A DNA stretch of 55,387 bases from Candidatus Merdinaster equi (GTDB lineage: Bacteria > Bacillota > Clostridia > Lachnospirales > Lachnospiraceae). Every line of letters begins with the position of its first letter. The stretch's first letter is position 1. The notes under the pieces are model-generated. The model had not been told where the DNA came from, made no database searches, and was given only the letters and a program-made list of their open reading frames with translations. A program made the translations under genes and the position numbers. Where the stretch lies: positions 1-55,387 of the forward strand of contig JAGHUF010000105.1 in NCBI GenBank assembly GCA_018064935.1. The letters are read 5' to 3'. Shown piece by piece: positions 26,377-35,284 of the stretch.

Positions 26377-26414
26377 TCTTTGACATGATGATAATGTGTG
26401 GATAGTGAAAAGAA

Positions 26415-28265
26415 ATGTTTATTGAGAAATTAAATGCACCAAATGATATAAAGAAAATAAAGACAGAAGATCTTCCGGAGTTAGCAGAAGAGATTAGACA
26501 ATTTTTGATAGAAAAGGTCAGCATCAATGGAGGACATTTAGGTTCTAACCTTGGAGCGGTGGAGCTTACTTTGGCGCTGCATATGTCACTTGATCTTCCG
26601 AAAGATAAAATTGTATGGGATGTTGGACATCAGGCATATACTCACAAAATACTAACGGGAAGAAGAGACGGCTTTGATAATCTGAGAAAGCATGGTGGAA
26701 TGAGTGGATTCCCCAAGAGACACGAAAGTGACTGTGATGCGTTTGATACGGGACATAGTTCCACGTCTATTTCAGCTGGTCTGGGACTTGTCAAGGCACG
26801 TGATATTAAGGGTGAAAAGGGTTATATCGTTTCAGTTATAGGAGATGGAGCCCTCACTGGTGGTATGGCATATGAAGCATTGAATAATGCAGCAAAGCTT
26901 GAGAGTAATTTTATTATTATTCTCAATGATAACAATATGTCTATCTCAGAAAATGTAGGTGGTATGTCCAAGTATCTGAATGGTATTCGTACTGCTACTT
27001 CATACCTCAATCTCAAAGAGGATGTATATGCAAGGCTGAAAAAGAGTGGAAAAGCAGGTGAAGATACCATTTCGCTCATTCGTAAGGCGAAGAGCTCTAT
27101 TAAGAATCTCTTTGTTCCAGGAATGCTGTTTGAAAATATGGGGATCACATATTTAGGTCCTGTAGATGGACACAATATCAAGCAGATGACCGATGCTATT
27201 AGAGAGGCAAAGCGCTTTAAAAAGGCAGTTCTGATTCATGTGAAGACACAAAAGGGAAAAGGCTATGGACCTGCGGAGAAGCATCCGGCAAGATTCCATG
27301 GTGCTGAGCCATTTGAGATAGAAACAGGACTTCCATTAAAGCCTCGTGATAAAGCAAATTATTCAGATGTATTTGCTACAGTTATGTGTAAGCTTGGTGA
27401 GCGTAATAAGGATGTTGTGGCAATTACGGCAGCCATGCCCGACGGAACTGGACTTAAAAGGTTCAGACATATGTATCCCGAAAGATTTTTTGATGTCGGA
27501 ATAGCTGAAGAGCATGCAGTGACTTTTGCAGCCGGATTGGCTGCAGGTGGTCTGCGACCTATTGTTTGCATATATTCTTCTTTTTTACAGAGGGCATATG
27601 ATCAGATTCTTCATGATGTATGTATACAGAATCTTCCAGTAGTGTTTGCGATTGACAGAGCTGGAATTGTTGGCAGCGATGGAGAAACTCATCAGGGTGT
27701 TTTTGATATATCATTTATGAGCAACATACCGAATATGACAGTTATGGCACCAAAGAATAAATGGGAACTGTCGGATATGATGAAGTATGCGCTGACGCTT
27801 GATGGACCGTCTGCTATCAGATACCCAAGAGGCATGGCATATGATGGACTTCAGGATTTCAGAATGGTAATTGAAAAGGGTGTTGCTGAAGTTATTTACA
27901 GAGAGAGTGATATTGCTCTTTTTGCGCTTGGCAGCATGATAAAGGTGGCGGAAGATGTCAGAAGTATGCTGAAGGAAAAGGGCTACCATGTGTCACTAAT
28001 TAATGCAAGATTTGCCAAGCCTGTAGACGAAGAAATGATAATGGAACTTGCCAAGGATCATTCTCTGATTGTAACGCTTGAGGAAAATGTTTTCAGTGGT
28101 GGACTTGGTGAGTATGTACAGAGTATTACATCTGATATGGATGTAAAAACTCTGCCGATTGCTATTCCTGATCGTTTTGTTGAGCATGGCAGTTATGACC
28201 TGCTACTTCGTGAAATGGAAATGGACGCGGAGAGCATTGTTAATCGCATATTAAATAATAGATAA
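26415..28265 (+). CDS. dxs: 1-deoxy-D-xylulose-5-phosphate synthase
   Basis: A 616-residue thiamine-diphosphate enzyme that makes DXP from pyruvate and glyceraldehyde 3-phosphate, the first step of the MEP pathway. Motifs are SINGGHLGSNLGAVELT, WDVGHQAYTHKILTGR, VIGDGALTGGMAYEALNNA (thiamine-diphosphate site) and the transketolase-like GIAEEHAVTFAAGLA. Its neighbour ispA uses the pathway's end products. The ribosome binding site is weak (AAAAG). Confidence 0.96.
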   Translation: MFIEKLNAPNDIKKIKTEDLPELAEEIRQFLIEKVSINGGHLGSNLGAVELTLALHMSLDLPKDKIVWDVGHQAYTHKILTGRRDGFDNLRKHGGMSGFPKRHESDCDAFDTGHSSTSISAGLGLVKARDIKGEKGYIVSVIGDGALTGGMAYEALNNAAKLESNFIIILNDNNMSISENVGGMSKYLNGIRTATSYLNLKEDVYARLKKSGKAGEDTISLIRKAKSSIKNLFVPGMLFENMGITYLGPVDGHNIKQMTDAIREAKRFKKAVLIHVKTQKGKGYGPAEKHPARFHGAEPFEIETGLPLKPRDKANYSDVFATVMCKLGERNKDVVAITAAMPDGTGLKRFRHMYPERFFDVGIAEEHAVTFAAGLAAGGLRPIVCIYSSFLQRAYDQILHDVCIQNLPVVFAIDRAGIVGSDGETHQGVFDISFMSNIPNMTVMAPKNKWELSDMMKYALTLDGPSAIRYPRGMAYDGLQDFRMVIEKGVAEVIYRESDIALFALGSMIKVAEDVRSMLKEKGYHVSLINARFAKPVDEEMIMELAKDHSLIVTLEENVFSGGLGEYVQSITSDMDVKTLPIAIPDRFVEHGSYDLLLREMEMDAESIVNRILNNR

Positions 28266-28348
28266 TAAATGATAAACAGGATGTGTGTCGAAAGATTATT
28301 TATATTATCACAAATCGCAAATCATAGATTTCAAATGGTGTTTGATAG

Positions 28349-29185
28349 ATGAAAGAGAGATTAGATATCCTTCTGGTAGAAGGAGGGCATGCTCCTTCGA
28401 GAGAAAAGGCAAAAACACTAATTATGTCAGGTAATGTTTTTGTTAATGGACAGAGGGAAGATAAGGCAGGATCTGTATTCGATCCTGAGAAGATTTCAAT
28501 CGAAGTAAAAGGGAAAACACTTCCCTATGTCAGTCGAGGGGGACTAAAACTTGAGAAAGCAATAAAGGTGTACCCCATAGACTTAAATGGTCGAATTTGT
28601 ATGGATATTGGAGCATCAACAGGCGGCTTTACTGATTGTATGTTGATGAATGGAGCTGCTAAGGTATACTCAATAGATGTAGGTCACGGACAGCTCGCCT
28701 GGAAGCTGAGGAATGATGAGCGCGTTGTGTGTATGGAAAAGACGAATTTTCGTTATGTCACGTGCGAACAGGTTCCCGAGGAGATAGATTTTGCATCTTG
28801 CGACGTATCATTTATTTCGCTTACCAAGATTCTTGGTGTTGCGTATTCTCTTCTAAAGGACGGGGGAGAGATGGTGTGCCTAATCAAGCCGCAGTTCGAA
28901 GCAGGAAGAGATAAAGTTGGTAAGAAGGGCGTTGTGCGCGACCCAAAGGTTCACGAAGAGGTTGTGAGGTCTATTACTTCTTTTGCTTTTGAAACGGGAT
29001 TTACACTCAAAGGTCTAGAACACTCTCCGATAAAGGGACCAGAAGGTAATATTGAATATCTTCTGTACATGAAAAAAGAAGTTACGCAGGAAGAAGAATC
29101 GCTCGATAGAATTCAGAGCATGGTAACTGAGGTGGTTGGTGCGGCACATGGTGAGCTCGATACACCTGAGAAGGAAGAGAGTTAA
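28349..29185 (+). CDS. tlyA: TlyA family rRNA methyltransferase/hemolysin-like protein
   Basis: A 278-residue protein with an N-terminal S4 RNA-binding domain (about 1-62, RLDILLVEGGHAPSREKAKT) and an FtsJ-like Rossmann methyltransferase with MDIGASTGGFTDCML as SAM-binding motif. TlyA of mycobacteria makes 2'-O-methylcytidine in 16S and 23S rRNA; the family is often called hemolysin A. The place before nadK and recN is conserved in Firmicutes. The stop is 52 bases before nadK, and the gap holds a repeated leader element. Confidence 0.92.
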   Translation: MKERLDILLVEGGHAPSREKAKTLIMSGNVFVNGQREDKAGSVFDPEKISIEVKGKTLPYVSRGGLKLEKAIKVYPIDLNGRICMDIGASTGGFTDCMLMNGAAKVYSIDVGHGQLAWKLRNDERVVCMEKTNFRYVTCEQVPEEIDFASCDVSFISLTKILGVAYSLLKDGGEMVCLIKPQFEAGRDKVGKKGVVRDPKVHEEVVRSITSFAFETGFTLKGLEHSPIKGPEGNIEYLLYMKKEVTQEEESLDRIQSMVTEVVGAAHGELDTPEKEES

Positions 29186-29194
29186 GTTGGGAAA

Positions 29195-29230
29195 TGCCCC
29201 AAAGTCAGCGGGGTAAGGAAAGGGCACAGG
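29195..29230 (+). promoter_or_regulatory. Repeated leader element, copy A (upstream of nadK)
   Basis: TGCCCCAAAGTCAGCGGGG then TAAGGAAAGGGCACAGG, ending 7 bases before the nadK ATG. TGCC can pair with GGCA and CCC with GGG inside it. A second copy at 33513 shares 26 of about 31 core positions, and a third at 41198 shares the 3' half. It also reads as the end of a tiny frame (TTG at 29187, ending NAPKSAG-stop at 29216). Confidence 0.55.
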
Positions 29231-29237
29231 AATTGAT

Positions 29238-30056
29238 ATGAGATTCTATATTATTGCCAATCAGAAAAAAGATGAAGGCCTTGTGACAGCTAACAGAATC
29301 AGGGATTATCTCATAAGCAAGGGGATGGAGTGCGAGATGGGAACCCAGAGGAATGATGGCGATGGCTTCTATACAGATCCGAATCAGATTCCAGATGGTA
29401 CTGATATTATGATTGTGCTCGGAGGAGATGGAACAATTCTAGATGTTTCCAGGGCGGCAATTCTTAAGGATATCCCAATACTTGGAATTAATATGGGCAC
29501 TATGGGCTATCTCGCCCAGGTTGATGTCGAGGGATTTGAAAGTGCGTTAGACAGAGTTATTGCAGGTGATTATAAGCTCGAAAGCAGAATGATGCTTGAG
29601 GGTAGTTACGACGGAAAAGCGACACATGCGCTTAATGATATTACTATCACAAGAAATGGTACGCTTAGAATGGTGCCATTCGAGCTGTATGTGAATGGCC
29701 AGAGATTAAGATTCCTTCGGGCTGATGGTATTATTATTTCAACTCCAACTGGATCAACGGCATATAATATGTCGGCCGGTGGACCAATTGTTGAGCCAAC
29801 GGCACAGATGATGGTAATAACTGCAATTTGTCCACATACGCTCAATTTAAGAAGCATTGTTCTCTCAGCAGATGATGTTATTGAGATTGAGATTGTAAAA
29901 TCAAGATGCGAAGTTGATGCCTTTTTTGATGGTTCACAGGGTGTTGTGCTGGAACCAGGAAAAAGAATACGGATCAGTAGGTCAGAGAGAGTGGTTAAGC
30001 TGATAAGCCTTGAAAACATAAGTTTTCTTGACCTTCTCCAGAATAAGATGAACTGA
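29238..30056 (+). CDS. nadK: NAD kinase
   Basis: A 272-residue NAD kinase that phosphorylates NAD to NADP. Motifs are IVLGGDGTILDVSR (the GGDG loop with catalytic Asp) and STPTGSTAYNMSAGGPI. The length is normal. AGGA precedes the ATG directly after leader element copy A. The usual Firmicutes order has argR between nadK and recN; here a 130-base gap takes its place. Confidence 0.96.
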   Translation: MRFYIIANQKKDEGLVTANRIRDYLISKGMECEMGTQRNDGDGFYTDPNQIPDGTDIMIVLGGDGTILDVSRAAILKDIPILGINMGTMGYLAQVDVEGFESALDRVIAGDYKLESRMMLEGSYDGKATHALNDITITRNGTLRMVPFELYVNGQRLRFLRADGIIISTPTGSTAYNMSAGGPIVEPTAQMMVITAICPHTLNLRSIVLSADDVIEIEIVKSRCEVDAFFDGSQGVVLEPGKRIRISRSERVVKLISLENISFLDLLQNKMN

Positions 30057-30186
30057 TTCAATTACTAGACGGATTCAGATTCAATAACTAATGCGATAAA
30101 GCATTATAGAATGATATAGAGTATTTATAAAAAAGTGTGCATGGAACTGGAGAGACATGGCACGTAATAACTACTAAGGAATTAAG

Positions 30187-31860
30187 ATGTTACTTAGCTT
30201 ACATGTAAAAAATCTTGCACTGATAGAGGAGGCAGAGATTTCCTTTGGTCAGGGGCTTAATATTCTTACAGGTGAAACTGGTGCGGGTAAATCAGTTCTC
30301 CTGGGTGCAGTGAATATGGCACTTGGAGAGAAAACGGATCGTGACGCAATACGTTCTGGAGCTGATTACGCGCTTGCGGAACTGGTATTTAAGCTGGAAG
30401 ATGAGAAGTTAAAAAGTGAACTAGCAGGTGAAGGCTTTTTTGCCGATGAAAACGGAGAGATGATTCTGAAGAGGAAAATCATGCCTGGAAGAACAGTCTC
30501 AAGTATCAATGGTGAAACAGTTACTGCTTCTGAAATGAAAAGAATTGCTGAAGGGCTTATTCATATTCATGGTCAGAGAGATAATCAGATTCTGCTGAAG
30601 CCAAATAACCAGAGGGTGTATCTTGATACGTATGCAGGTGATGATTTGTCCAGGGTTTATAAAGAATATGAGCAGAACTATGGGACTTATATTCAATATA
30701 AAAAAGAGTATGACAGTCTCAGCAAAGAAGATGGATTAAAAGCCAAGGAAATCGAACTGGCAGGGTATGAAATACGTGAGATAGAAGAGGCTGCAATTAA
30801 GCCAGGTGAGTACGAAGAACTGCACAGGAATTACAAGAAGATGAGTGATTCAGTCAAGATTTTGGAGCTCGCCAGCGGAGCTTCTCAAATGGCTGGATAC
30901 GATGAGGAAATGTCGGCGGGGCATGTAATAGGTGAAGCTGTCAGACTGTTAAAGCAGGTGAGTGTACTTGACGAAGAGGCGCAGGAACTTCTGTCTGAAC
31001 TGGAAAATATAGATTCTCTTCTCGGAGATTTCAATAAGGGGATTCGCAGATATATTTCTTCTCTTGATTTTGATGAAGAGGATTTTAGAATAACTGGATC
31101 GCGTGTTACACAGCTTGGCAAGTTGATTGACAAGTACGGCATGGACGAAGAGGGAATCCTTGCTTATGCTCAGGAAAAAAGAGAACTTCTTGATAAGTAT
31201 GGCGACATGGATGCTTATAAGAAGCAGCTCGAGAAAAAGATGTCTGATGCTCAAAAGCGTATGATGGACAGTGCAGATATTCTTACTGATTTACGACGCG
31301 GGGCCGGAGATAAGCTGTCGCAGGAAATGCAGCGCGCATTGGAAGATTTGAATTTTCTTGAAACCAAGTTTGAGGTTAGATTTGAGCAGAAAGATATGCC
31401 TTCGAATTATGGAATGGAGGATGTTGTATTCTATATTTCGATGAATCCTGGTGAACCACTCAAACCCTTGATTAATGTGGCCAGTGGCGGAGAGCTTAGC
31501 AGAATAATGCTGGCGCTTCGAACCTTGCAGGTTGAGAATTCTGAAGCATCCTGTATGATTTTTGATGAAATAGATCAGGGAATCAGCGGACAGACTGCAG
31601 GAAAGGTTGCTGAGAGACTTGGCAGACTTGCTGAGGGTACACAGGTAATTTGCATTACCCATCTTCCACAGATTGCAGCGATGGCTGATAAACATTTTAA
31701 GATTGAGAAAAATGTTTGTTCTGGAAGAACAATTACAACTGTTGGCTGTCTTGATGATGAGGAAAGCATTCTGGAAATTGCCAGAATGGGGGCTGGTTCT
31801 GAGGTCACAGACGCATCTGTTCATGCTGCGAGAGAACTCAGAAAGAATTGCAGAAAATAG
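30187..31860 (+). CDS. recN: DNA repair protein RecN
   Basis: A 557-residue SMC-like ATPase acting in double-strand break repair. Walker A is LTGETGAGKSVLLGAV; the centre (about 150-370) is a coiled coil; the C-terminus has the ABC signature VASGGELSRIMLAL and Walker B MIFDEIDQGISG. AAGGA precedes the ATG. The 130-base upstream gap contains a perfect hairpin (TAATGC/GCATTA) and a second, bulged one. I see no LexA box there, unlike recA in this same window. Confidence 0.95.
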   Translation: MLLSLHVKNLALIEEAEISFGQGLNILTGETGAGKSVLLGAVNMALGEKTDRDAIRSGADYALAELVFKLEDEKLKSELAGEGFFADENGEMILKRKIMPGRTVSSINGETVTASEMKRIAEGLIHIHGQRDNQILLKPNNQRVYLDTYAGDDLSRVYKEYEQNYGTYIQYKKEYDSLSKEDGLKAKEIELAGYEIREIEEAAIKPGEYEELHRNYKKMSDSVKILELASGASQMAGYDEEMSAGHVIGEAVRLLKQVSVLDEEAQELLSELENIDSLLGDFNKGIRRYISSLDFDEEDFRITGSRVTQLGKLIDKYGMDEEGILAYAQEKRELLDKYGDMDAYKKQLEKKMSDAQKRMMDSADILTDLRRGAGDKLSQEMQRALEDLNFLETKFEVRFEQKDMPSNYGMEDVVFYISMNPGEPLKPLINVASGGELSRIMLALRTLQVENSEASCMIFDEIDQGISGQTAGKVAERLGRLAEGTQVICITHLPQIAAMADKHFKIEKNVCSGRTITTVGCLDDEESILEIARMGAGSEVTDASVHAARELRKNCRK

Positions 31861-31876
31861 CTTTTTAGAGTATAAT
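31848..31876 (+). promoter_or_regulatory. Promoter for glgA
   Basis: TTGCAG at 31848-31853, inside the end of recN, a 17-base spacer, and TATAAT at 31871-31876. The leader that follows has two small hairpins: AACGT/ACGTT, and TTACC-GTGGG-GGTAA, which covers the G-rich ribosome binding site. Confidence 0.65.
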
Positions 31877-31918
31877 AACGTGTAAGTACGTTAGGTCTTA
31901 CCGTGGGGGTAAAGAAAA

Positions 31919-33364
31919 ATGAAAAATATACTATTTGTAGCATCAGAAGGTGTTCCTTTTATGAAAACAGGTGGTCTTGCAGACGTTGTAGGATCACTTC
32001 CAAAGTGCGTGGATAAGAAATATTTTGATATTCGCGTTATGTTGCCTAAATATACCTGCATGAAGCAGGAATATAAGGATATGCTTACCTATAAGACTCA
32101 TTTCTATATGGACTTCAATTGGAAAAATGAGTATGTAGGAATCTTGGAAGCTGTTGTTGATGGGATTACATACTATTTCATCGATAACGAGTCATATTTC
32201 GGTGGATTTAAGCCTTATAGCGGAAATGTTCTTGACGACATTACCAAGTTTACCTTCTTCTGCAAGGCTGCATTGTCTGCGATGCCTCTTTTAGACTATA
32301 GACCAGATGTAATTCACTGTCATGACTGGCAGACAGGTCTTATTCCAGTTTATTTGAAAGAGAGATTCCAGGCTAATGAATATTTCCGTGGAATCAAGTC
32401 GATAATGACAATTCATAACCTGAAGTTCCAGGGACGATGGGATATTAAGACAGTTAGGAATATTTCGGGATTATCAGATTATTATTTTGCACCTGACAAG
32501 TTGGAGTCATATAAGGATGCTAACCTTCTCAAGGGTGGTCTTGTATTTGCTGATGCGATTACAACAGTATCTGATACATATGCTGAGGAGATTAAGACCT
32601 CTTTCTATGGTGAAGGACTAGATGGACTTCTCAATGCAAGAAGCAGAGATCTTCGTGGAATTGTAAACGGAATTGATTACGATGAATACTGTCCTGAGAA
32701 GGATGCTTTCATTGAGTATAAATACGATGCTAAGAATTTCCGTAAGGAAAAAGTTAAGAATAAGAGAGCACTTCAGAAGGAATTAGGTCTTACCGAAGAT
32801 GATAAGAAGATGATGATTGGTATTGTATCTCGTCTTACAGACCAGAAGGGCTTCGATCTTATAGCATATGTAATGGATGAACTTTGTCAGGATGATGTAC
32901 AGATTGTTGTTCTTGGAACTGGTGAAGAACAGTATGAGAATATGTTCAGACATTTTGATTGGAAGTATAATGATAAGGTTTCTGCCAATATCTATTACTC
33001 AGAGGAAATGTCACATAAGATTTATGGTTCGTGCGATGCATTCTTAATGCCAAGTTTATTCGAGCCATGTGGTCTGTCACAGCTTATGGCACTTCGTTAT
33101 GGTACTATTCCGATTGTTAGAGAGACAGGTGGACTGAAAGACACTGTTGAGCCATATAATGAGTATGAGAATAAAGGTACTGGATTCTCATTCACCAATT
33201 ACAATGCTCATGAGATGCTTGCAACGATTAGATATGCTGAGAAGATTTATTACGACCGTAAGCGCGAGTGGAACAAGATGATTGACAGAGCAATGGCGGT
33301 TGATTTCTCTTGGAACGTTAGTGCACTTAAGTATCAGGAAATGTACGACTGGCTGATTGGCTAA
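31919..33364 (+). CDS. glgA: Glycogen synthase (ADP-glucose type, GT5)
   Basis: A 481-residue starch/glycogen synthase that extends alpha-1,4-glucan from ADP-glucose. The N-terminal ADP-glucose motif is KTGGLADVVGSLP; HCHDWQTGLIPVYL and the C-terminal PSLFEPCGLSQLMALRYGTI with catalytic Glu are present. No glgB, glgC or glgP lie nearby, so it is an isolated member of the pathway here. It has its own promoter in recN and a leader hairpin over its binding site. Confidence 0.95.
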   Translation: MKNILFVASEGVPFMKTGGLADVVGSLPKCVDKKYFDIRVMLPKYTCMKQEYKDMLTYKTHFYMDFNWKNEYVGILEAVVDGITYYFIDNESYFGGFKPYSGNVLDDITKFTFFCKAALSAMPLLDYRPDVIHCHDWQTGLIPVYLKERFQANEYFRGIKSIMTIHNLKFQGRWDIKTVRNISGLSDYYFAPDKLESYKDANLLKGGLVFADAITTVSDTYAEEIKTSFYGEGLDGLLNARSRDLRGIVNGIDYDEYCPEKDAFIEYKYDAKNFRKEKVKNKRALQKELGLTEDDKKMMIGIVSRLTDQKGFDLIAYVMDELCQDDVQIVVLGTGEEQYENMFRHFDWKYNDKVSANIYYSEEMSHKIYGSCDAFLMPSLFEPCGLSQLMALRYGTIPIVRETGGLKDTVEPYNEYENKGTGFSFTNYNAHEMLATIRYAEKIYYDRKREWNKMIDRAMAVDFSWNVSALKYQEMYDWLIG

Positions 33365-33405
33365 GCTGTCATTTGGCTTAAATGCGTATTGGAATTATAG
33401 CTTGG

Positions 33406-33438
33406 AATCCCAGAAGTCATAATGACTCTGGGATTTCT
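33406..33438 (+). terminator. Hairpin after glgA, probable weak terminator
   Basis: AATCCCAG pairs with CTGGGATT, and AGTCAT with ATGACT inside it, making a nearly complete stem. The T tract is poor (TTTCT), so termination may be partial. Confidence 0.5.
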
Positions 33439-33512
33439 GCGTTACTGATCATCGTCAACGATTGGTATAACAGATTGGCATTATTCAGAGAATTAAGATA
33501 TATGCGGCTTTG

Positions 33513-33552
33513 TGCCAATGGTCCAAAGTCTGCAGGATAAGATAGGGGCATG
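33513..33552 (+). promoter_or_regulatory. Repeated leader element, copy B
   Basis: TGCC at 33513, TCCAAAGTCTGCAGGATAAG at 33522-33541, then ATAGGGGCATGG, ending 3 bases before the chosen start codon at 33556. TGCC pairs with GGCA; TCC pairs with GGA where copy A has CCC with GGG. It also reads as the end of a small frame finishing NGPKSAG-stop at 33540. Confidence 0.55.
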
Positions 33553-33555
33553 GAT

Positions 33556-34344
33556 ATGCTGACAAAAAATAAGAAAAACAACCCACTTCGTCTGCATCTG
33601 CTTGATGCATTCCGTGGTATTACAATAATCAGCATGATTGTTTTTCACACCTGCTGGGATCTTATGTACTATGGGATGGGCATAAGCTATCAGGTATTAT
33701 ATGGACCAGTGGGATATGTATGGCAACAGTCTATATGCTGGAGCTTCATATTTCTGTCTGGATTCTGCTTCTCGTTAGGAAAGAAACCGCTAAAGCAAGG
33801 TATCACAGTTTTCGTTGCCGGAGTAATTGTAAGTGTTGTAACGTTTCTGGTGGATTATGATGCAAGAATACTATTTGGTGTATTGACGCTTCTTGGAACC
33901 AGCACATTAATCATGTGCCTGATTGATCGTTTTATGCCAAAAGAAAAAGGTGGCGCAGTTATTGCACTTATTATATGCATAATACTGTTTGTCGTTACTA
34001 AGTCAGTATCCAGTGGATATCTCGGATTTGAAAGCATTAAGATCTGCAATCTGCCGAGAGAGTTATATGCCAATTATGTGACTGCGTTTTTGGGTTTCCC
34101 TCAGCCGGGCTTTTATTCATCTGACTATTTTGGAATTATGCCATGGTTGTTTTTGTACATGAGCGGCTATTTTACTCATAAGTTAATAGGTGGTAGCGAG
34201 GGAGTCTTTTGTTCTTTCTGTAGAAGACATGGATGCAGACCACTTGAATTTCTTGGAAGACACTCACTGGTGATATACATGGCTCATCAGGTTGCCATAT
34301 ATGGGATTGTTACATTGATTCACATGCTTTTTTGGAGAAACTAG
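33556..34344 (+). CDS. Membrane protein of the heparan-alpha-glucosaminide N-acetyltransferase (DUF1624) family
   Basis: A 262-residue multi-pass membrane protein. The N-terminal LLDAFRGITIISMIVFHTCWDL is the signature of the DUF1624/HGSNAT-catalytic-like acyltransferase family (compare ALDxxRGxxI of acyltransferase 3), and GRHSLVIYMAHQ near the C-terminus is also typical. About seven hydrophobic helices are visible. Substrate unknown; relatives transfer acyl groups to sugars or are uncharacterised. The start at 33556 gives AGGGG at normal spacing; the ATG at 33550 would be one base from it. It overlaps no gene, and a Cys-rich peptide starts directly after its stop. Confidence 0.8.
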   Translation: MLTKNKKNNPLRLHLLDAFRGITIISMIVFHTCWDLMYYGMGISYQVLYGPVGYVWQQSICWSFIFLSGFCFSLGKKPLKQGITVFVAGVIVSVVTFLVDYDARILFGVLTLLGTSTLIMCLIDRFMPKEKGGAVIALIICIILFVVTKSVSSGYLGFESIKICNLPRELYANYVTAFLGFPQPGFYSSDYFGIMPWLFLYMSGYFTHKLIGGSEGVFCSFCRRHGCRPLEFLGRHSLVIYMAHQVAIYGIVTLIHMLFWRN

Positions 34345-34518
34345 ATGGGAGATATTATTGTTATCATAGCCCTAGTATTATGCATAGGAGCGGCGGTCAC
34401 TGCATTGATTGTCAATAGAAAACGAGGTTCTAAATGTCATGGTTGTCCTTATGAAAAGGGAGGCAGTGGATGCCATTGCGCCAAAGGACTGACTGGGGAT
34501 AGTGATTGTACAAAGTAA
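34345..34518 (+). CDS. Small Cys-rich membrane protein (FeoB-associated type)
   Basis: A 57-residue protein starting on the base after the upstream stop, with GGAG 7 bases before the ATG. It has one N-terminal transmembrane helix (about 3-24, DIIVIIALVLCIGAAVTALIV), then basic NRKRG and a Cys/His cluster CHGC, CHC and a last Cys. This layout fits the FeoB-associated Cys-rich membrane proteins (DUF/TIGR type), which usually sit beside feoB; no feoB is in this window. Metal binding is plausible but inferred. Confidence 0.75.
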   Translation: MGDIIVIIALVLCIGAAVTALIVNRKRGSKCHGCPYEKGGSGCHCAKGLTGDSDCTK

Positions 34519-34527
34519 AGATTTGTT

Positions 34528-34556
34528 TTGCATATGAAAGCTGATTCTTATATAAT
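34528..34556 (+). promoter_or_regulatory. Promoter for thrH
   Basis: TTGCAT at 34528-34533, 17 bases, and TATAAT at 34551-34556, 41 bases before the thrH ATG. Confidence 0.7.
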
Positions 34557-34597
34557 GAACAGTGGTTTTGAGATTATAATCTGCACGGAGGAATGAC

Positions 34598-35197
34598 ATG
34601 AATATTGTATGCTTGGATATGGAAGGTGTGCTTGTACCCGAAATCTGGATTGCGTTTGCTGAAGCAACAGGGATTCCCGAATTAAAGAGAACCACTAGGG
34701 ATGAGCCAGATTATGATAAATTGATGAAGTTCAGAATTGGAATCCTTAAGGAACATGGATTAGGACTTAAGGAGATTCAGGATACTATTGCTGGTATTGA
34801 TCCTTTTGAAGGTGCAAAAGAGTTCCTTGATGAACTTAGGAGTATTACGCAGGTAATAATCTTATCGGATACATTTGAACAGTTTGCAACACCTCTGATG
34901 AAGAAATTGGGCTGGCCAAGCATATTCTGTAATACACTTGAAGTTGCTGACAATGGTGAGATTACTGGATTTAAGATGCGTTGTGAGAAGAGCAAGCTTA
35001 CTACAGTTAAGGCACTTCAGTCCATTGGATATGATACAATAGCGAGCGGCGATTCGTTTAATGATTTGGGCATGATTCAGGCTAGCAAAGCTGGTTTCCT
35101 ATTTAGATCTACTGAGAAAATCAAGGCGGACTACCCACAGTACCCAGCGTTTGAAACTTATGATGAACTATTGAATGCAATTAAGAAGGCACTGTAA
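34598..35197 (+). CDS. thrH: ThrH-type phosphoserine phosphatase/homoserine phosphotransferase
   Basis: A 199-residue HAD-superfamily enzyme. It opens CLDMEGVLVPEIWIAFAEAT, where the motif-I second Asp is replaced by Glu as in ThrH of Pseudomonas, which dephosphorylates phosphoserine and can transfer the phosphate to homoserine. Further motifs are ILSDTFEQF (motif II), K in KSKLTT and SGDSFNDLGM (motif III). The resemblance to Pseudomonas ThrH runs over the whole length. Serine or threonine synthesis is the likely role. It stands alone with its own promoter and terminator. Confidence 0.92.
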   Translation: MNIVCLDMEGVLVPEIWIAFAEATGIPELKRTTRDEPDYDKLMKFRIGILKEHGLGLKEIQDTIAGIDPFEGAKEFLDELRSITQVIILSDTFEQFATPLMKKLGWPSIFCNTLEVADNGEITGFKMRCEKSKLTTVKALQSIGYDTIASGDSFNDLGMIQASKAGFLFRSTEKIKADYPQYPAFETYDELLNAIKKAL

Positions 35198-35213
35198 TAT
35201 ATTAGAGTTTATG

Positions 35214-35253
35214 AGGCGACTGTATGTAGAGACGAATACTGCAGTCGCCTTTT
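35214..35253 (+). terminator. Terminator after thrH
   Basis: AGGCGACTG pairs with CAGTCGCCT (9 bp) and is followed by TTTT; the loop is 19 bases. Confidence 0.8.
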
Positions 35254-35284
35254 CGTAACAAGCCTGTCAGAAACGAGGATTAAA

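Noticed and set aside
29015-29227. Reverse-strand frames at copies A and B that both encode YPADFG
   Set aside because: They run against the coding strand of tlyA and the acyltransferase gene and lack binding sites; the likeness follows from the shared leader element.
33382-33540. A 52-codon frame before the acyltransferase gene
   Set aside because: It has a poor ribosome binding site and overlaps the hairpin after glgA. It is mentioned as a hypothesis for copy B but not supported enough to list as a gene.
34345-34518. Iron uptake locus suggested by the Cys-rich peptide
   Set aside because: No feoA or feoB is in the window, so an iron transport role cannot be inferred from context.
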